Shown one piece after another: positions 1-8,455 of a DNA stretch of 64,000 nt. The notes under the pieces are model-generated. The model saw only the letters and a list, made by a program, of their open reading frames with translations, was not told where the DNA came from and ran no database searches. The DNA is from Spirochaetaceae bacterium (lineage in GTDB: Bacteria > Spirochaetota > Spirochaetia > Treponematales > Breznakiellaceae), in NCBI GenBank assembly GCA_031278215.1, contig JAITKV010000011.1, forward strand, positions 1-64,000, written 5' to 3'. A program made the translations under genes and the position numbers. Position 1 is the stretch's first letter; each line of letters starts with the position of its first letter.

Positions 1-1
1 G

Positions 2-2044
2 GCGGAAAAAGCGTATCTGCAAGCGCAGATCGAAAACGGAAGCCCCGTCAAGCTAATCGCCGAAGCCGACAACTATCCGGCCAGCTTTTACAACACCACG
101 GAGAAAGAGTGGCAGGGTATTAGCATAGACGTATTGGACAAGATATGCGATTTAACCGGACTGGGATATGAAGTCGTAAGCGGCACGGATTCCGTGTGGG
201 TCAACAACCTTGCCGCTTTGGAACACGGCGACGCGGCCATGATTACCGAGCTTCTGCAGTCCGACGAACGGAACGACAGATTCCTGTGGACGGACAAACC
301 CTATGCGGACGACTATTTTGCGCTGCTTTCTTTGATCGATACGCCCAATATCTCCGTTAATCAAGTGGTGTATTCCCGTATAGGCGTCGTTAAAGGCAGC
401 GCGTACGAAGATTTTTTCAACAAGTGGTTTCCCGATCACGGTGATCTTGTGCAATGCGGTAATAACAGCGACGCGCTGCGAAAAATTAAAAACGGCGAGA
501 TTGATTTATGGATGGCGTCGCGCAATATGCTTCTAAGCACCAGCAACTATATGGAAGACCCCGGCTTTAAGATTAATTTGGCGTTTTCGTTTAACTATGG
601 CTCCTATTTGGGGTTCAACAGAGACGAGGCATTGTTAAGGTCCATCGTCAGCAAAGCCCAGGCTTACGTGGATACCGGCACCATCGCGGAACGATGGAAG
701 CAGCGCATTTTCGATTACAGCGGAACCATGGCGAAGCAGCAGTCCATGTTTTTGCTGGGATTGTCCGTAATGCTTATAGCGATCATCGCGCTGCTTGTCG
801 TCATTATAAGCCGCAGAAAACGGGTGAACACCATATTGGAGAGGACCGTCAGGGAGCGCACGGCGGCCCTGGAAGTTCAGACAAAGGCCGCGGAGGCGGC
901 GGCAAAAGCCAAGAGCGATTTTCTGTCCAATATGAGCCATGAAATACGGACGCCCCTTAACGCGATCATCGGCATGACGGAGATCGCAGAAAACGCTGCG
1001 GACATTTCCCGCATGCGATCCTGCAACACCCGCATAAAAGACGCTTCCCGGTATTTATTGGGGCTGGTAACGGATATCCTGGATATGTCGAAAATCGAGG
1101 CGGGCAAGATGGAGTTGTTTCTGCAGTCCTTTTCTCTTCCCGCGATCCTTGAGCAGGTTAAAGATATGTTCCTCTCCCGCTGCCAGAGTAAAAACATTGA
1201 CTTTAACCTGATCTGTGATAAGGTTCCGCCCTTTATAAATTCGGACGAACAGCGTCTTTTGCAGGTGCTTACGAATCTGCTTTCCAACGCCGTAAAGTTT
1301 ACGCCGGAGAACGGACGCATCGATTTCTCCGTCCGCCAAACCGGGGAGGCCGGCGGGAACGCGACATTGGAGTTTTCCGTGCGGGATACGGGCATCGGCA
1401 TGTCCGGCGAACAGCAGGAAATGCTCTTTCACGCCTTTCAGCAGGGCGACAGCAGCATTGCGGCACGGTACGGCGGCACGGGCCTGGGGCTGACGATTTC
1501 AAAGCGCATCGTCGATCTTTTGGGCGGGGATATTCGCGTAAGCTCGGCTCTTGATAAGGGTTCCACATTTACGGTAACCGTTCCGGTACAAGTCTGCGAA
1601 GCGCCGGCATACGCCGGTAAAGACGCGGCCCCCTCCGAAGCCCCCAACTTTGAAGGCAGGACCCTCCTGCTGGTGGAAGACGTGGAGATAAACCGCGAAA
1701 TTATTGTAACGCTCCTGGAGTCGAGCGGCATACGCATCCTCGAGGCCGAGAACGGAAACGAGGCGGTCGAAAAGTTCGAGCGGTTTTCGCCGGGAATAGA
1801 CATTGTTTTTATGGATATAAAAATGCCCCTGATGGACGGCTTTGACGCCACCGCCGCCATTCGGTCGAGCGGACTGCCGGGCGCCGATACCGTCCCCATT
1901 ATCGCCCTGACGGCCAACGCGTTCCGGGAGGATATCGACAAGGCGCATGCGGCCGGAATGAACGACCATCTTAGTAAGCCCATCGATATTGACAGGGTGT
2001 TTGCCGTGATGAGCAAATACCTTGGACCTGTTTATACACAATAG
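2..2044 (+). CDS. Hybrid sensor histidine kinase with periplasmic solute-binding sensor (5' end missing)
   Basis: The reading frame is open from the first base, so the true start lies upstream; 680 residues are visible. The first ~245 resemble a family-3 bacterial solute-binding domain (SBP_bac_3), followed by one membrane helix at ~250-272, a HisKA dimerisation domain with the phospho-acceptor His in SNMSHEIRTPLNAI (~residue 313), an HATPase domain (N box NLLSNAVKFTP, G boxes DTGIGM and GGTGLGL) and a C-terminal receiver with the phospho-Asp in VFMDIKMP (~605). It should sense a periplasmic small molecule, autophosphorylate and pass phosphate to its own receiver. The partner is not visible. 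The last codons and the TAG stop (VYTQ, stop) lie within a copy of dispersed repeat A. Confidence 0.9.
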   Translation, partial: AEKAYLQAQIENGSPVKLIAEADNYPASFYNTTEKEWQGISIDVLDKICDLTGLGYEVVSGTDSVWVNNLAALEHGDAAMITELLQSDERNDRFLWTDKPYADDYFALLSLIDTPNISVNQVVYSRIGVVKGSAYEDFFNKWFPDHGDLVQCGNNSDALRKIKNGEIDLWMASRNMLLSTSNYMEDPGFKINLAFSFNYGSYLGFNRDEALLRSIVSKAQAYVDTGTIAERWKQRIFDYSGTMAKQQSMFLLGLSVMLIAIIALLVVIISRRKRVNTILERTVRERTAALEVQTKAAEAAAKAKSDFLSNMSHEIRTPLNAIIGMTEIAENAADISRMRSCNTRIKDASRYLLGLVTDILDMSKIEAGKMELFLQSFSLPAILEQVKDMFLSRCQSKNIDFNLICDKVPPFINSDEQRLLQVLTNLLSNAVKFTPENGRIDFSVRQTGEAGGNATLEFSVRDTGIGMSGEQQEMLFHAFQQGDSSIAARYGGTGLGLTISKRIVDLLGGDIRVSSALDKGSTFTVTVPVQVCEAPAYAGKDAAPSEAPNFEGRTLLLVEDVEINREIIVTLLESSGIRILEAENGNEAVEKFERFSPGIDIVFMDIKMPLMDGFDATAAIRSSGLPGADTVPIIALTANAFREDIDKAHAAGMNDHLSKPIDIDRVFAVMSKYLGPVYTQ

Positions 2045-2131
2045 ATTTTGGTTTGTCAGGCAGGGACTTTGCCCGGCAAACAATTACAATCGGAATTCCC
2101 TGACAATTTCGAATTGTCAGGGAATAATAAG
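2033..2131 (+). repeat. Dispersed repeat A, copy A1
   Basis: This is a ~100-bp hairpin-rich sequence shared with 8361-8448, 44991-45087, 52066-52162 (inverted) and, shortened, 57050-57106. The order is TATACACAATAGATTTTGG, a small palindrome around GGACTTTGCC, a spacer with TTACAATCGGAATTCCC, and a strong dyad with arms TTCCCTGACAATT and AATTGTCAGGGAA. It overlaps the 3' end of the kinase gene and gives it its stop codon. Confidence 0.85.
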
Positions 2132-2149
2132 CCGGCTGGGCGCCTAACA

Positions 2150-2265
2150 ACATTAGAGTTGTTCGGAAACCTCGGTTTCCGAACAAATTCCGCTTAAAAA
2201 CAGCAAAATGCGGAGCATTTTGCAAGACTTGTAAGATAACCAACCGGGTTATCGAACAAGTCCAC
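2150..2265 (+). repeat. Dispersed repeat B, copy B1
   Basis: It is a series of three hairpins: GTTCGGAAAC with GTTTCCGAAC, GCAAAATG with CATTTTGC, and GACTTGT with ACAAGTC enclosing ATAACC and GGTTAT. Much of the sequence matches 8250-8360. The ends are imperfect inverted repeats (GAGTTGTT and AACAAGTC). No ORF lies in it. Confidence 0.8.
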
Positions 2266-2280
2266 TGTTGTCCGGGGCCG

Positions 2281-2316
2281 TCCGAAAGGTTTGAAAAACG
2301 TATTGGACGGATCCGA
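2281..2316 (+). repeat. Short dispersed repeat C, copy C1
   Basis: The sequence around GAAAGGTTTGAAAAACGTATT is closely similar to 8145-8166 and 27090-27112. Function unknown; it lies in the gap between the kinase and the convergent membrane-protein gene. Confidence 0.5.
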
Positions 2317-2329
2317 AGCATAGACAGTC

Positions 2330-2965
2330 CTATGCGGCGTTTGCATTATTTTTTATATTTCGCGCAATTTCTTTTGTATTGTTGGCAAGCGCCGCTAATA
2401 TCCGCAGCTGTTCTGCAAGAACCCGGGATACGATGATAATAAAAAAGCCAATGAGCGGCCCAATAATTATCACCAATATTCCAAACTGCATAAACCCTAA
2501 ACCGATTTCGCTAAAAAGATAATTCGCATCATTGCCAAGAAAAATTGATGCAAGTAATCCAACACCGGCCCCCATAATACCTATCATGGTTCCCACCCAT
2601 TCTCCAAAGGTTTGAAATAAGTCTGAAAAAATCGGCGTGGCAATAAATTCTGAATCTGCGATATCTATGGTCCTGTTCCGTCTATTCCACCACAATTGAA
2701 ACCCGATCCAGCACGCAAAAGCAATTACAAGCCATGAAAAAATGAATGCGGCGACAAACTTAGCGCCGTATTCGAAAACCCTATTTTGTACAGCCACAAA
2801 AAAAATCACCAAAGGAAGAATCAGATTAATTACCGCCATTACAATATAGGCAAGGCTGTAAATTTTTCCCTTGCCTATAAAATCCAAATATGGTTTTGAA
2901 AAACCAAAAAAAATCCGGGCAAATTTTTCGTTTCCATTGCCCTCTTCAATTCCATGTTCACTCAT
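2330..2965 (-). CDS. Four-helix membrane protein of unknown function
   Basis: 211 residues with four strongly hydrophobic segments (~34-58, 67-92, 123-144, 155-184), a short charged N-terminus rich in Glu/Asn, and a polar C-terminal tail (TKEIARNIKNNANAA). I do not recognise the family. The start is backed by GGAGG seven bases before the ATG. Base use is clearly more AT-rich than in the neighbouring genes, suggesting a different origin or relaxed selection. It lies convergent to the kinase across the A1/B1 repeats and downstream of parB in the same direction, separated by ~294 bp. Confidence 0.8.
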   Translation of the reverse strand: MSEHGIEEGNGNEKFARIFFGFSKPYLDFIGKGKIYSLAYIVMAVINLILPLVIFFVAVQNRVFEYGAKFVAAFIFSWLVIAFACWIGFQLWWNRRNRTIDIADSEFIATPIFSDLFQTFGEWVGTMIGIMGAGVGLLASIFLGNDANYLFSEIGLGFMQFGILVIIIGPLIGFFIIIVSRVLAEQLRILAALANNTKEIARNIKNNANAA

Positions 2966-3259
2966 AAGTCTACCTCCATAGATTTTTTCGGAAAAATTCC
3001 AGCGCTGATCATGGTATAGATAATTTTATACTTTGTCAAGCGGGCCGCTCCAAAACCCCGGCTTCCGGATCTTCCCCTATATATTTTGTGAGTATAATCT
3101 GTCAGAAGCTGTTACTGCGGTCGTCTGATTATCTACTGGTGAAAACTCAATATCGAATTCAAATTCCCCCCGTATAAATTGTGAAAAGGTATAGATTTGT
3201 TTGAATTATTATAAGTATAAAAAGGAATCATAAGACGAAGGCGCCGCCGAACAACCCTA
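2966..3259. other. Intergenic region between parB and the membrane protein
   Basis: About 290 bp, AT-rich compared with the flanking genes. Apart from the GGAGG ribosome-binding site next to the downstream start I see no clear RNA gene, terminator or repeat copy here. Short ORFs in it have no coding character. Confidence 0.4.
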
Positions 3260-4177
3260 TTATACTTTTGCGCCGGGAACCGCCGTGGATAAAAGGCCGT
3301 AAAGGCGGTCCAGGTCTTCCATGGAATAATACTCAATTTCCACGCGGCCCTTTGTCAAGGTTCCGTCGATGCGTACTTTGGTTCCCAGGGTTTCGATGCA
3401 TTTTTCTTCCATGGCCTTTAGCTGGGGGTCCCGCGCGTCCGGCCGCTTGGGGCCGGTCCTGTCCTGCCCGGAAGCCTTCGCGCCGGCGCCTAGTTCCGCG
3501 GCCAGTTTTTCCGCCTCCCGGACGGAAAGGCCCCGGGAGCGGATTTCGGCAAAGAGCCGTTCCTGGGCGGCGGCGCCGGCCAGGGAAAGAATGGCCCGGG
3601 CATGGCCGGCGCTTAGGGAGCCTTCTTCCAGGGCCCGGCGCATGGCCGGGGGAAGTTTAAGCAGCCGCAGGGCGTTTGCCACGGTGGACCGGTTTTTTCC
3701 TACCCGTTCCGCGGTTTCGTCCTGGGAAAGGCCGCCGTTTTCCATAATCTGCCTGTAGGCAGAAGCTTCTTCAATGGGGTTCAAGTCGGCCCGGTGAATG
3801 TTTTCTATCAACGCTATTTCCAGCCGTTTCTGGCCGGAATATTTTCTGACAAGCGCCGGCACTTCCGTCAGTCCCGCCATGCGGGCGGCCCGGCTTCTGC
3901 GCTCCCCGGCGACGATTACAAAGCCGCCCCCTTCCCCTTCGTCCACGATGATGGGCTGGATAATTCCGTGCTGTTTAATAGAGGCCGCCAGTTCCTCCAG
4001 CTCGGCCCGATCAAAGTTCCGCCGGGGCTGTTCAGGATTGGCCGAAAGCCGGTCCAGGGGTAAAAGAATCTCCTCCCCCAAACCGCCCCCCCGGGCCGGG
4101 GTTTCCCGAACTTCCGGGGCTTCATGTTCTTCCGGCAGCAAGGCGCCCAGGCCCTTTCCAAGCCTGTTTTTAGCCAC
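3260..4177 (-). CDS. parB: ParB/Spo0J chromosome-partitioning CTPase/DNA-binding protein
   Basis: ParB binds parS sites near the replication origin, spreads along DNA as a CTP-dependent clamp and is the partner of ParA. The 305-residue protein has the usual opening KNRLGKGLGALLP, the ParB box with GERRSRAARMAGL and ENIHRADLNPIEEA, and a helix-turn-helix LSQDETAERVGKNRSTVANA. I chose the GTG at 4177, which overlaps the last codons of parA by 8 bp and has AAGAGG upstream. An open frame runs further to 4306 but would add non-ParB residues inside parA. No canonical parS sequence was noticed in the window. Confidence 0.95.
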   Translation of the reverse strand: MAKNRLGKGLGALLPEEHEAPEVRETPARGGGLGEEILLPLDRLSANPEQPRRNFDRAELEELAASIKQHGIIQPIIVDEGEGGGFVIVAGERRSRAARMAGLTEVPALVRKYSGQKRLEIALIENIHRADLNPIEEASAYRQIMENGGLSQDETAERVGKNRSTVANALRLLKLPPAMRRALEEGSLSAGHARAILSLAGAAAQERLFAEIRSRGLSVREAEKLAAELGAGAKASGQDRTGPKRPDARDPQLKAMEEKCIETLGTKVRIDGTLTKGRVEIEYYSMEDLDRLYGLLSTAVPGAKV

Positions 4178-4931
4178 GGGCCAGGACCTCTTCTGCGAGG
4201 CTCCGGTAGGCCTTGCCGCCGGAACTGCCCGGATCGTACTGGGAAATAGGAAGGCCGTGGGAAGGAGCCTCGGAGATCCGGACATTCCGGGGGATAATGG
4301 TTTCAAAGACTTTTTCCCGAAAGTAGGCGCTTACTTCCTTAACTACATCCTGGGCCAGCCGGGTCCGCTGATCGTACATGGTAAAAAAGATACCCCCGAT
4401 TTTAAGCCCCGTATTAAGGCTCTTCTGTATCCGCCGGATGGTTTGAAGGAGCAAAGAAAGGCCCTCCATGGCAAAATATTCGCACTGCATGGGAATAAGC
4501 ACCGAATCCGCCGCCGCCAGACCGTTAAGGGTAAGAACCCCCAGGGAAGGGGGGCAGTCGATTAGGATATAATCGTAGCTGTCCTTTACGGGCGCCAGGG
4601 CGGTTTTTAGATACAGATCCCGCTTTTCCTGTTCCACCAACTCCACCGCGGCGCCGGAAAGATCGATGTCCGAGGAAATTACCCGTAGATTCGGCACCGA
4701 GGTGTCCCTAATTACCTGCTCCAGGACGGCCTTGCCCGAGATAAGTTCGTATACTCCGGGTTTTGCCCTGGTTTTATCCAGCCCGACCCCGCTGGTAAGG
4801 TTTGCCTGGGAGTCAAAATCGACCAAAAGTACCGATTTTCCCGCCTCTGCCAGATAGGCCCCCAGGTTCACTGCAGAGGTGGTCTTGCCGACCCCTCCTT
4901 TCTGGTTCACAAATACAAAAACCCTGCCCAT
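4170..4931 (-). CDS. parA: ParA/Soj chromosome-partitioning ATPase
   Basis: 253 residues, deviant Walker A motif KGGVGKTTSAVNLG near the N-terminus, Walker A' region DYILIDCPPSLG and the Soj-type C-terminus. It works as an ATP-dependent, DNA-binding sandwich dimer that segregates the replication origin together with ParB, whose gene overlaps its 3' end. No Shine-Dalgarno sequence precedes the ATG; instead TATAGT lies six bases upstream, so the mRNA may be leaderless. It is divergent from the HAD gene over 71 bp. Confidence 0.96.
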   Translation of the reverse strand: MGRVFVFVNQKGGVGKTTSAVNLGAYLAEAGKSVLLVDFDSQANLTSGVGLDKTRAKPGVYELISGKAVLEQVIRDTSVPNLRVISSDIDLSGAAVELVEQEKRDLYLKTALAPVKDSYDYILIDCPPSLGVLTLNGLAAADSVLIPMQCEYFAMEGLSLLLQTIRRIQKSLNTGLKIGGIFFTMYDQRTRLAQDVVKEVSAYFREKVFETIIPRNVRISEAPSHGLPISQYDPGSSGGKAYRSLAEEVLARG

Positions 4932-5002
4932 GCTTTTACTATACCACAGGGAAGAATTTATTGCTATTGAACTCCTGGACTTTTAGGGTTATTCTATAAA
5001 CC
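4932..5002. promoter_or_regulatory. Divergent promoters for parA and the HAD gene
   Basis: On the plus strand TTGAAC (4967-4972) and TATTCT (4990-4995) are 17 bp apart, and the HAD ATG begins 7 bp after the -10, where transcription would be expected to start. On the minus strand TATAGT (4943-4938) lies 6 bp before the parA ATG; its -35 is weak. Neither start has a ribosome-binding site. Confidence 0.55.
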
Positions 5003-5851
5003 ATGACTCCGGTTCGCCTGCTTGCACTGGATCTGGACGATACCTTGTTGCGTTCGGATCTGTCCATCTCTTTCCGCACCCGGAACGCTATTAGAAGGGC
5101 GGAAAGCCGGGGGGTAACGGTGGTGTTAACCTCCAGCCGCGCCCCCGCGGCCATGGAGCACTTTGCCGCCCTGCTGGGGCTGAACAAAAGACCCGGCTTC
5201 CTTATCGCAAATAACGGAACCATAGTCCAGGAAACCCAAAGCGGGAACCTGATTTTTGATATAAAGATACCCCCTCAGGCGGCGCTTCTTATCTATGACA
5301 TGGCCGACGCGGAGGGCTTTGCGGTTCAAATTTACGATGACGATATTATGTACATTTCCCGGTCCAACGAATTTGCCGAATACGATCAAAAAATAACCGG
5401 CCTGCGCCAGGTGGTGGTGGAAAACTTCCGTTCCATGGTGGCCGCGGGGTGTCATAAGATGCTTATCCCCGGGGACCCCATGATCCTGGAACCCCTGGCC
5501 CGGCTTCTGGCCAACTATGCCGGCGACGTCTCTATTTACACCTCCAAGCCTTACCTGCTGGAAATCCTGCCCCCCGGTACGGACAAGGGAACCGCCCTGG
5601 CCCTGGTGGCGGAAAAGCTTTCCATCCCCCGGGAGGCGGTACTGGCGGTGGGGGATTCCATGAACGACGAGACCATGCTCCGCTGGGCGGGATATTCCGT
5701 GGCCATGGTCAACGCCGACGAGCGGCTTAAAGAAATAGCCGCGCTGGTGACAGAAAAATCCAACGACGAAGACGGCGTGGCGGACCTAATCGAACGGTAT
5801 ATCCTGGGCGGCGAAGATCTAAGCGTCAAGGGATCTGTTAATGGCCGATGA
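5003..5851 (+). CDS. HAD-superfamily Cof-type sugar/nucleotide phosphatase
   Basis: 282 residues with HAD motif I LALDLDDTLL (nucleophile Asp and acid Asp), motif II serine in VVLTSSRAP, a C2-type cap, and motif IV GDSMNDETML. Cof/YidA-type enzymes hydrolyse sugar phosphates, FMN or PLP; the substrate cannot be read from the sequence. The stop overlaps the start of the next gene by 11 bp, so it probably heads an operon with the CBS/ATPase, DRTGG and PHP genes. Confidence 0.9.
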   Translation: MTPVRLLALDLDDTLLRSDLSISFRTRNAIRRAESRGVTVVLTSSRAPAAMEHFAALLGLNKRPGFLIANNGTIVQETQSGNLIFDIKIPPQAALLIYDMADAEGFAVQIYDDDIMYISRSNEFAEYDQKITGLRQVVVENFRSMVAAGCHKMLIPGDPMILEPLARLLANYAGDVSIYTSKPYLLEILPPGTDKGTALALVAEKLSIPREAVLAVGDSMNDETMLRWAGYSVAMVNADERLKEIAALVTEKSNDEDGVADLIERYILGGEDLSVKGSVNGR

Positions 5852-6794
5852 CAAGCCGGACATTCCCATCGGTGCCGACGATTCCCCGTCGGTGGTGCTG
5901 GATCTGATTTACCAGCTTAAAATTAAGGACGTAATGACCACCGCGGTAATTACCGCGGCCAAGACCGATACCCTGCGGCACATTCAGGCCATGATGCGGG
6001 AAAACTACATTACGGGCATCCCCATCACGGAAGACAACAAGCTTTTGGGGCTTGTTTCCATTGACGACATTGTAACGGCCCTGGACAAGGGGCACATCGA
6101 CGCCGCCGCGGACGAAAAGATGACCCGGAACGTCATTGTCCTGGAAGATGACATGCCCCTTTCTTTTGCCATCGCCTACCTTAACAAATACAGTTATGGA
6201 CGGTATCCGGTGGTTAATAAACAAAAAGACCTGGTGGGGATCCTAACCAGTAAAGATGTGATCGGCACCCTTTTGGTAGAAATGAACCGGGAGGTACTGC
6301 GGCTGGAAAAAATAAGCCAGGGCCATAGCGGCACCGCGGGATTTTCGGAGATGGAATTTGCCACCACCAAATACGACTTTGAAATGGCCGGCAGGGCCTC
6401 CACGGAAATCAAAAAGGCCTTAAAAAAACACAACATCGATCCCCAGATTATCCGCCGGGCGGCCATTGCCAGCTATGAGCTGGAGATTAACCAGGTGGTT
6501 CATTCCAACGGCGGGGTCATGCGTTGTTCCATCCAGCCGGATAAGGTGATTGTGATCGCCGCCGATACGGGTCCGGGCATTGAGGATGTTACTCTGGCCC
6601 TGCAGGAAGGCTGGTCCACCGCCAACGAATGGATCCGGTCCCTGGGCTTTGGGGCCGGCATGGGGCTGGCCAATACCAAACGGGTCAGCGACGAATTTAC
6701 CATCAGCTCAAAGCTTGGCGAAGGCACCACGGTCCGTTCGGTGATCTACCTTAATTCCCCCAAGGAAGAATCGGGGATTTCCCCTTTAAAGTGA
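5841..6794 (+). CDS. Paired CBS domains fused to an RsbT/RsbW-like ATPase
   Basis: 317 residues: CBS domain 1 (~26-79, IKDVMTTAVITAAKTDTLR), CBS domain 2 (~92-145), a linker, then a GHKL ATPase domain (~175-305) with N-box ELEINQVVHSN, G1 DTGPGI and G2 GFGAGMGLANTKR. CBS pairs bind adenine nucleotides; the ATPase resembles anti-sigma/switch kinases of the RsbT type. With the next two genes it forms the CBS/ATPase-DRTGG-PHP set known from operons of multimeric [FeFe]-hydrogenases in Thermotoga and anaerobes. A role in sensing energy state and regulating redox enzymes is an inference. AAGGGATCT precedes the ATG. Confidence 0.85.
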   Translation: MADDKPDIPIGADDSPSVVLDLIYQLKIKDVMTTAVITAAKTDTLRHIQAMMRENYITGIPITEDNKLLGLVSIDDIVTALDKGHIDAAADEKMTRNVIVLEDDMPLSFAIAYLNKYSYGRYPVVNKQKDLVGILTSKDVIGTLLVEMNREVLRLEKISQGHSGTAGFSEMEFATTKYDFEMAGRASTEIKKALKKHNIDPQIIRRAAIASYELEINQVVHSNGGVMRCSIQPDKVIVIAADTGPGIEDVTLALQEGWSTANEWIRSLGFGAGMGLANTKRVSDEFTISSKLGEGTTVRSVIYLNSPKEESGISPLK

Positions 6795-6801
6795 GGAACC
6801 G

Positions 6802-7137
6802 GTGACCATACGGGAAGCCGCGGCAATGCTGGACGCGGAAATTATACAGGATAAGTTCAAAGACGCCCCCCTTACCGGGGCCTATACTTCGGACCTTCTT
6901 TCCGATGTAATGGCCAACGCCAAGGATGGGGGCGCGCTGATTACCATCCAGGCCCATAAAAATACCGTGGCGGTGGCGTCCCTGGTAAATGTTTCGCTGA
7001 TCATCCTCTGCAACAACCGGCCTGTACAGGACGACGGTATGCTGGAAGCGGCCCGGGACGAAAACATCGCGGTAATCCGGACCAGGGAAAACCAATTTAC
7101 CGTTTCGGGAAAGCTCTACGCGGCGCTAAAGGAATAG
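6802..7137 (+). CDS. DRTGG-domain protein
   Basis: 111 residues covering one DRTGG-like domain (as in the middle domain of some phosphotransacetylases and in hydrogenase-operon proteins). The sequence has the alternating hydrophobic pattern GGALITIQAHKNTVAVASL and SLIILCNNRP. Starts at GTG with GAGGA upstream, 7 bp after the CBS/ATPase gene, so it is clearly in the same operon. A ligand-sensing role is an inference; no catalytic residues are apparent. Confidence 0.75.
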   Translation: MTIREAAAMLDAEIIQDKFKDAPLTGAYTSDLLSDVMANAKDGGALITIQAHKNTVAVASLVNVSLIILCNNRPVQDDGMLEAARDENIAVIRTRENQFTVSGKLYAALKE

Positions 7138-7141
7138 GGCC

Positions 7142-7936
7142 TTGGCTCTGCTGGCGGACCTGCACAACCATTCCTGCCTTTCTCCCTGCGGTTCCCTGGA
7201 TCTGTCCCCCAGGGTCCTGGCGGAAGCCGCGGCCGCCAGGGGAGTGGCGGTGCTGGCCCTAACCGACCACAACGCCAGCCGCAATTGTCCGGCCTTTGCC
7301 TTCCACTGCCGGCGGCTGGGCATCGTTCCCTTTTTCGGCCTGGAATGTACCACCCTGGAAGAGGTTCACATGGTCTGCCTCTTTGCCGAACTGGACGCGG
7401 CCAGGGCCTTTGGGGATCACATCTATTCGCTCATCATGCCCCTCCCCAACGATCCGGAAAAAACCGGGGACCAGGTGTATGTGGATGCGCAGGACAACAT
7501 CGAAGGGGAACTGGAATATTTTCTGCCCAGCGCCGCGGATATCGGCGTTGACGCCCTGGGCCCCCGGGTCGCGGAATACGGGGGCATTATCATTCCCGCC
7601 CATGTGGACAGGCCGGCCTTTTCCATGTCAAGCCAGTTTGGGGTGGTAAGTCCCGGCCCCTGGGCGGCGGTGGAATGTACCCGCATCCCCCCCATGATAT
7701 TCCCCCCGCCGGTTATGGGTTCCTTTCGGGATTCACCCCCGGCGGTGGAACCCAAAAGGCTCGATACCCTGGGCCATCCCCTGATTACCGCCTCCGACGC
7801 CCACTGTGTCGAACACGTGGGACGCCGCCCCTTTGAGCTTGATACGGAGAGGGAAGAATTGCTTCCCCGGGGCCCCGGGGAGGACGCGGACATGGGCGCT
7901 TTGCAAAGGGCCCTGCAAAAACGGACGCGGCAGTAG
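7142..7936 (+). CDS. PHP-domain phosphoesterase
   Basis: 264 residues. Metal-binding motifs of the PHP family are visible: HNHSCLSPCG near the N-terminus, TDHNASRN, ECTTLEEVH, and a C-terminal SDAHCVEHVG. These enzymes hydrolyse phosphoesters using two or three metal ions; the substrate is unknown. It begins at TTG four bases after the DRTGG stop, with AAAGGA overlapping that gene's end. Position directly after the DRTGG gene matches the arrangement beside hydrogenase genes in other anaerobes, though no hydrogenase gene lies here. Confidence 0.85.
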   Translation: MALLADLHNHSCLSPCGSLDLSPRVLAEAAAARGVAVLALTDHNASRNCPAFAFHCRRLGIVPFFGLECTTLEEVHMVCLFAELDAARAFGDHIYSLIMPLPNDPEKTGDQVYVDAQDNIEGELEYFLPSAADIGVDALGPRVAEYGGIIIPAHVDRPAFSMSSQFGVVSPGPWAAVECTRIPPMIFPPPVMGSFRDSPPAVEPKRLDTLGHPLITASDAHCVEHVGRRPFELDTEREELLPRGPGEDADMGALQRALQKRTRQ

Positions 7937-8047
7937 CCTGGGGCCGTGCCGGGTTCCGGCGGGATTAGGCCGGCGGTATATAAAATGCATGTTTATACAA
8001 TACATTGCATAAAGATCCCGCATTCTGTATATTGAACAAGAGGCGGG

Positions 8048-8135
8048 CCGTTCCCGAAACCCGCTTAGCTTCGGGAACGGCTTGGGGAAAGCGGCCAAAG
8101 GTCCGCTTTTCCCTCTAAGAAAGCATTAGAGTTAA
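8048..8135 (+). repeat. Dispersed repeat D, copy D1
   Basis: Two hairpins in tandem: CCGTTCCCGAA with TTCGGGAACGG, then GGGGAAAGCGG with CCGCTTTTCCC around the loop CAAAGGT. The reverse complement of 21220-21342 matches through most of its length, and 46321-46365 has a similar design. Confidence 0.7.
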
Positions 8136-8212
8136 GGCTGTCTTAAAAGTTTGAAAAACTTATTCGGACCGCTTCTTTAATACGGTATTTGCGTAATGAA
8201 ATGAGCCAATAC

Positions 8213-8455
8213 GTAGGGAAACGCTGATTGGCGTCATTTATACACAATGGAGTTGTTTAAAAACTTCAGTTTTTAAACAACAACCGCTAAAAAACAGCAA
8301 AATGCGGAGCATTTTGCCTAGACTTGTGAAATAACCAACCGGGTTATTGAACAAGTCCAATGGATTTTGGTTTGTCGGGCAAGGACTTTGCCTGACAAGC
8401 AATTACAATCGGAATTCCCTGACAATTTTAAATTGCCAGGGAATAATCAGCGTTT
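8213..8455 (+). repeat. Composite element: repeat A interrupted by repeat B
   Basis: The left terminal sequence TAGGGAAACGCTGAT and the stretch TATACACAATGG (to 8250) belong to A. Then comes a complete B copy (to ~8359), and A resumes with AATGGATTTTGG and ends ATCAGCGTTTTTCTAG at 8455. In the other A copies these two pieces are contiguous. AATGG (or CAATGG) is present on both sides of B, as expected for a target-site duplication. Confidence 0.7.

Noticed and set aside
3133..3336. 67-residue frame between parB and the membrane protein
   Set aside because: No ribosome-binding site, overlaps parB, atypical composition.
4178..4306. N-terminal extension of ParB
   Set aside because: Lies entirely within parA in another frame and has no ParB-like residues; GTG 4177 begins at the conserved KNRLGKGLGALL.
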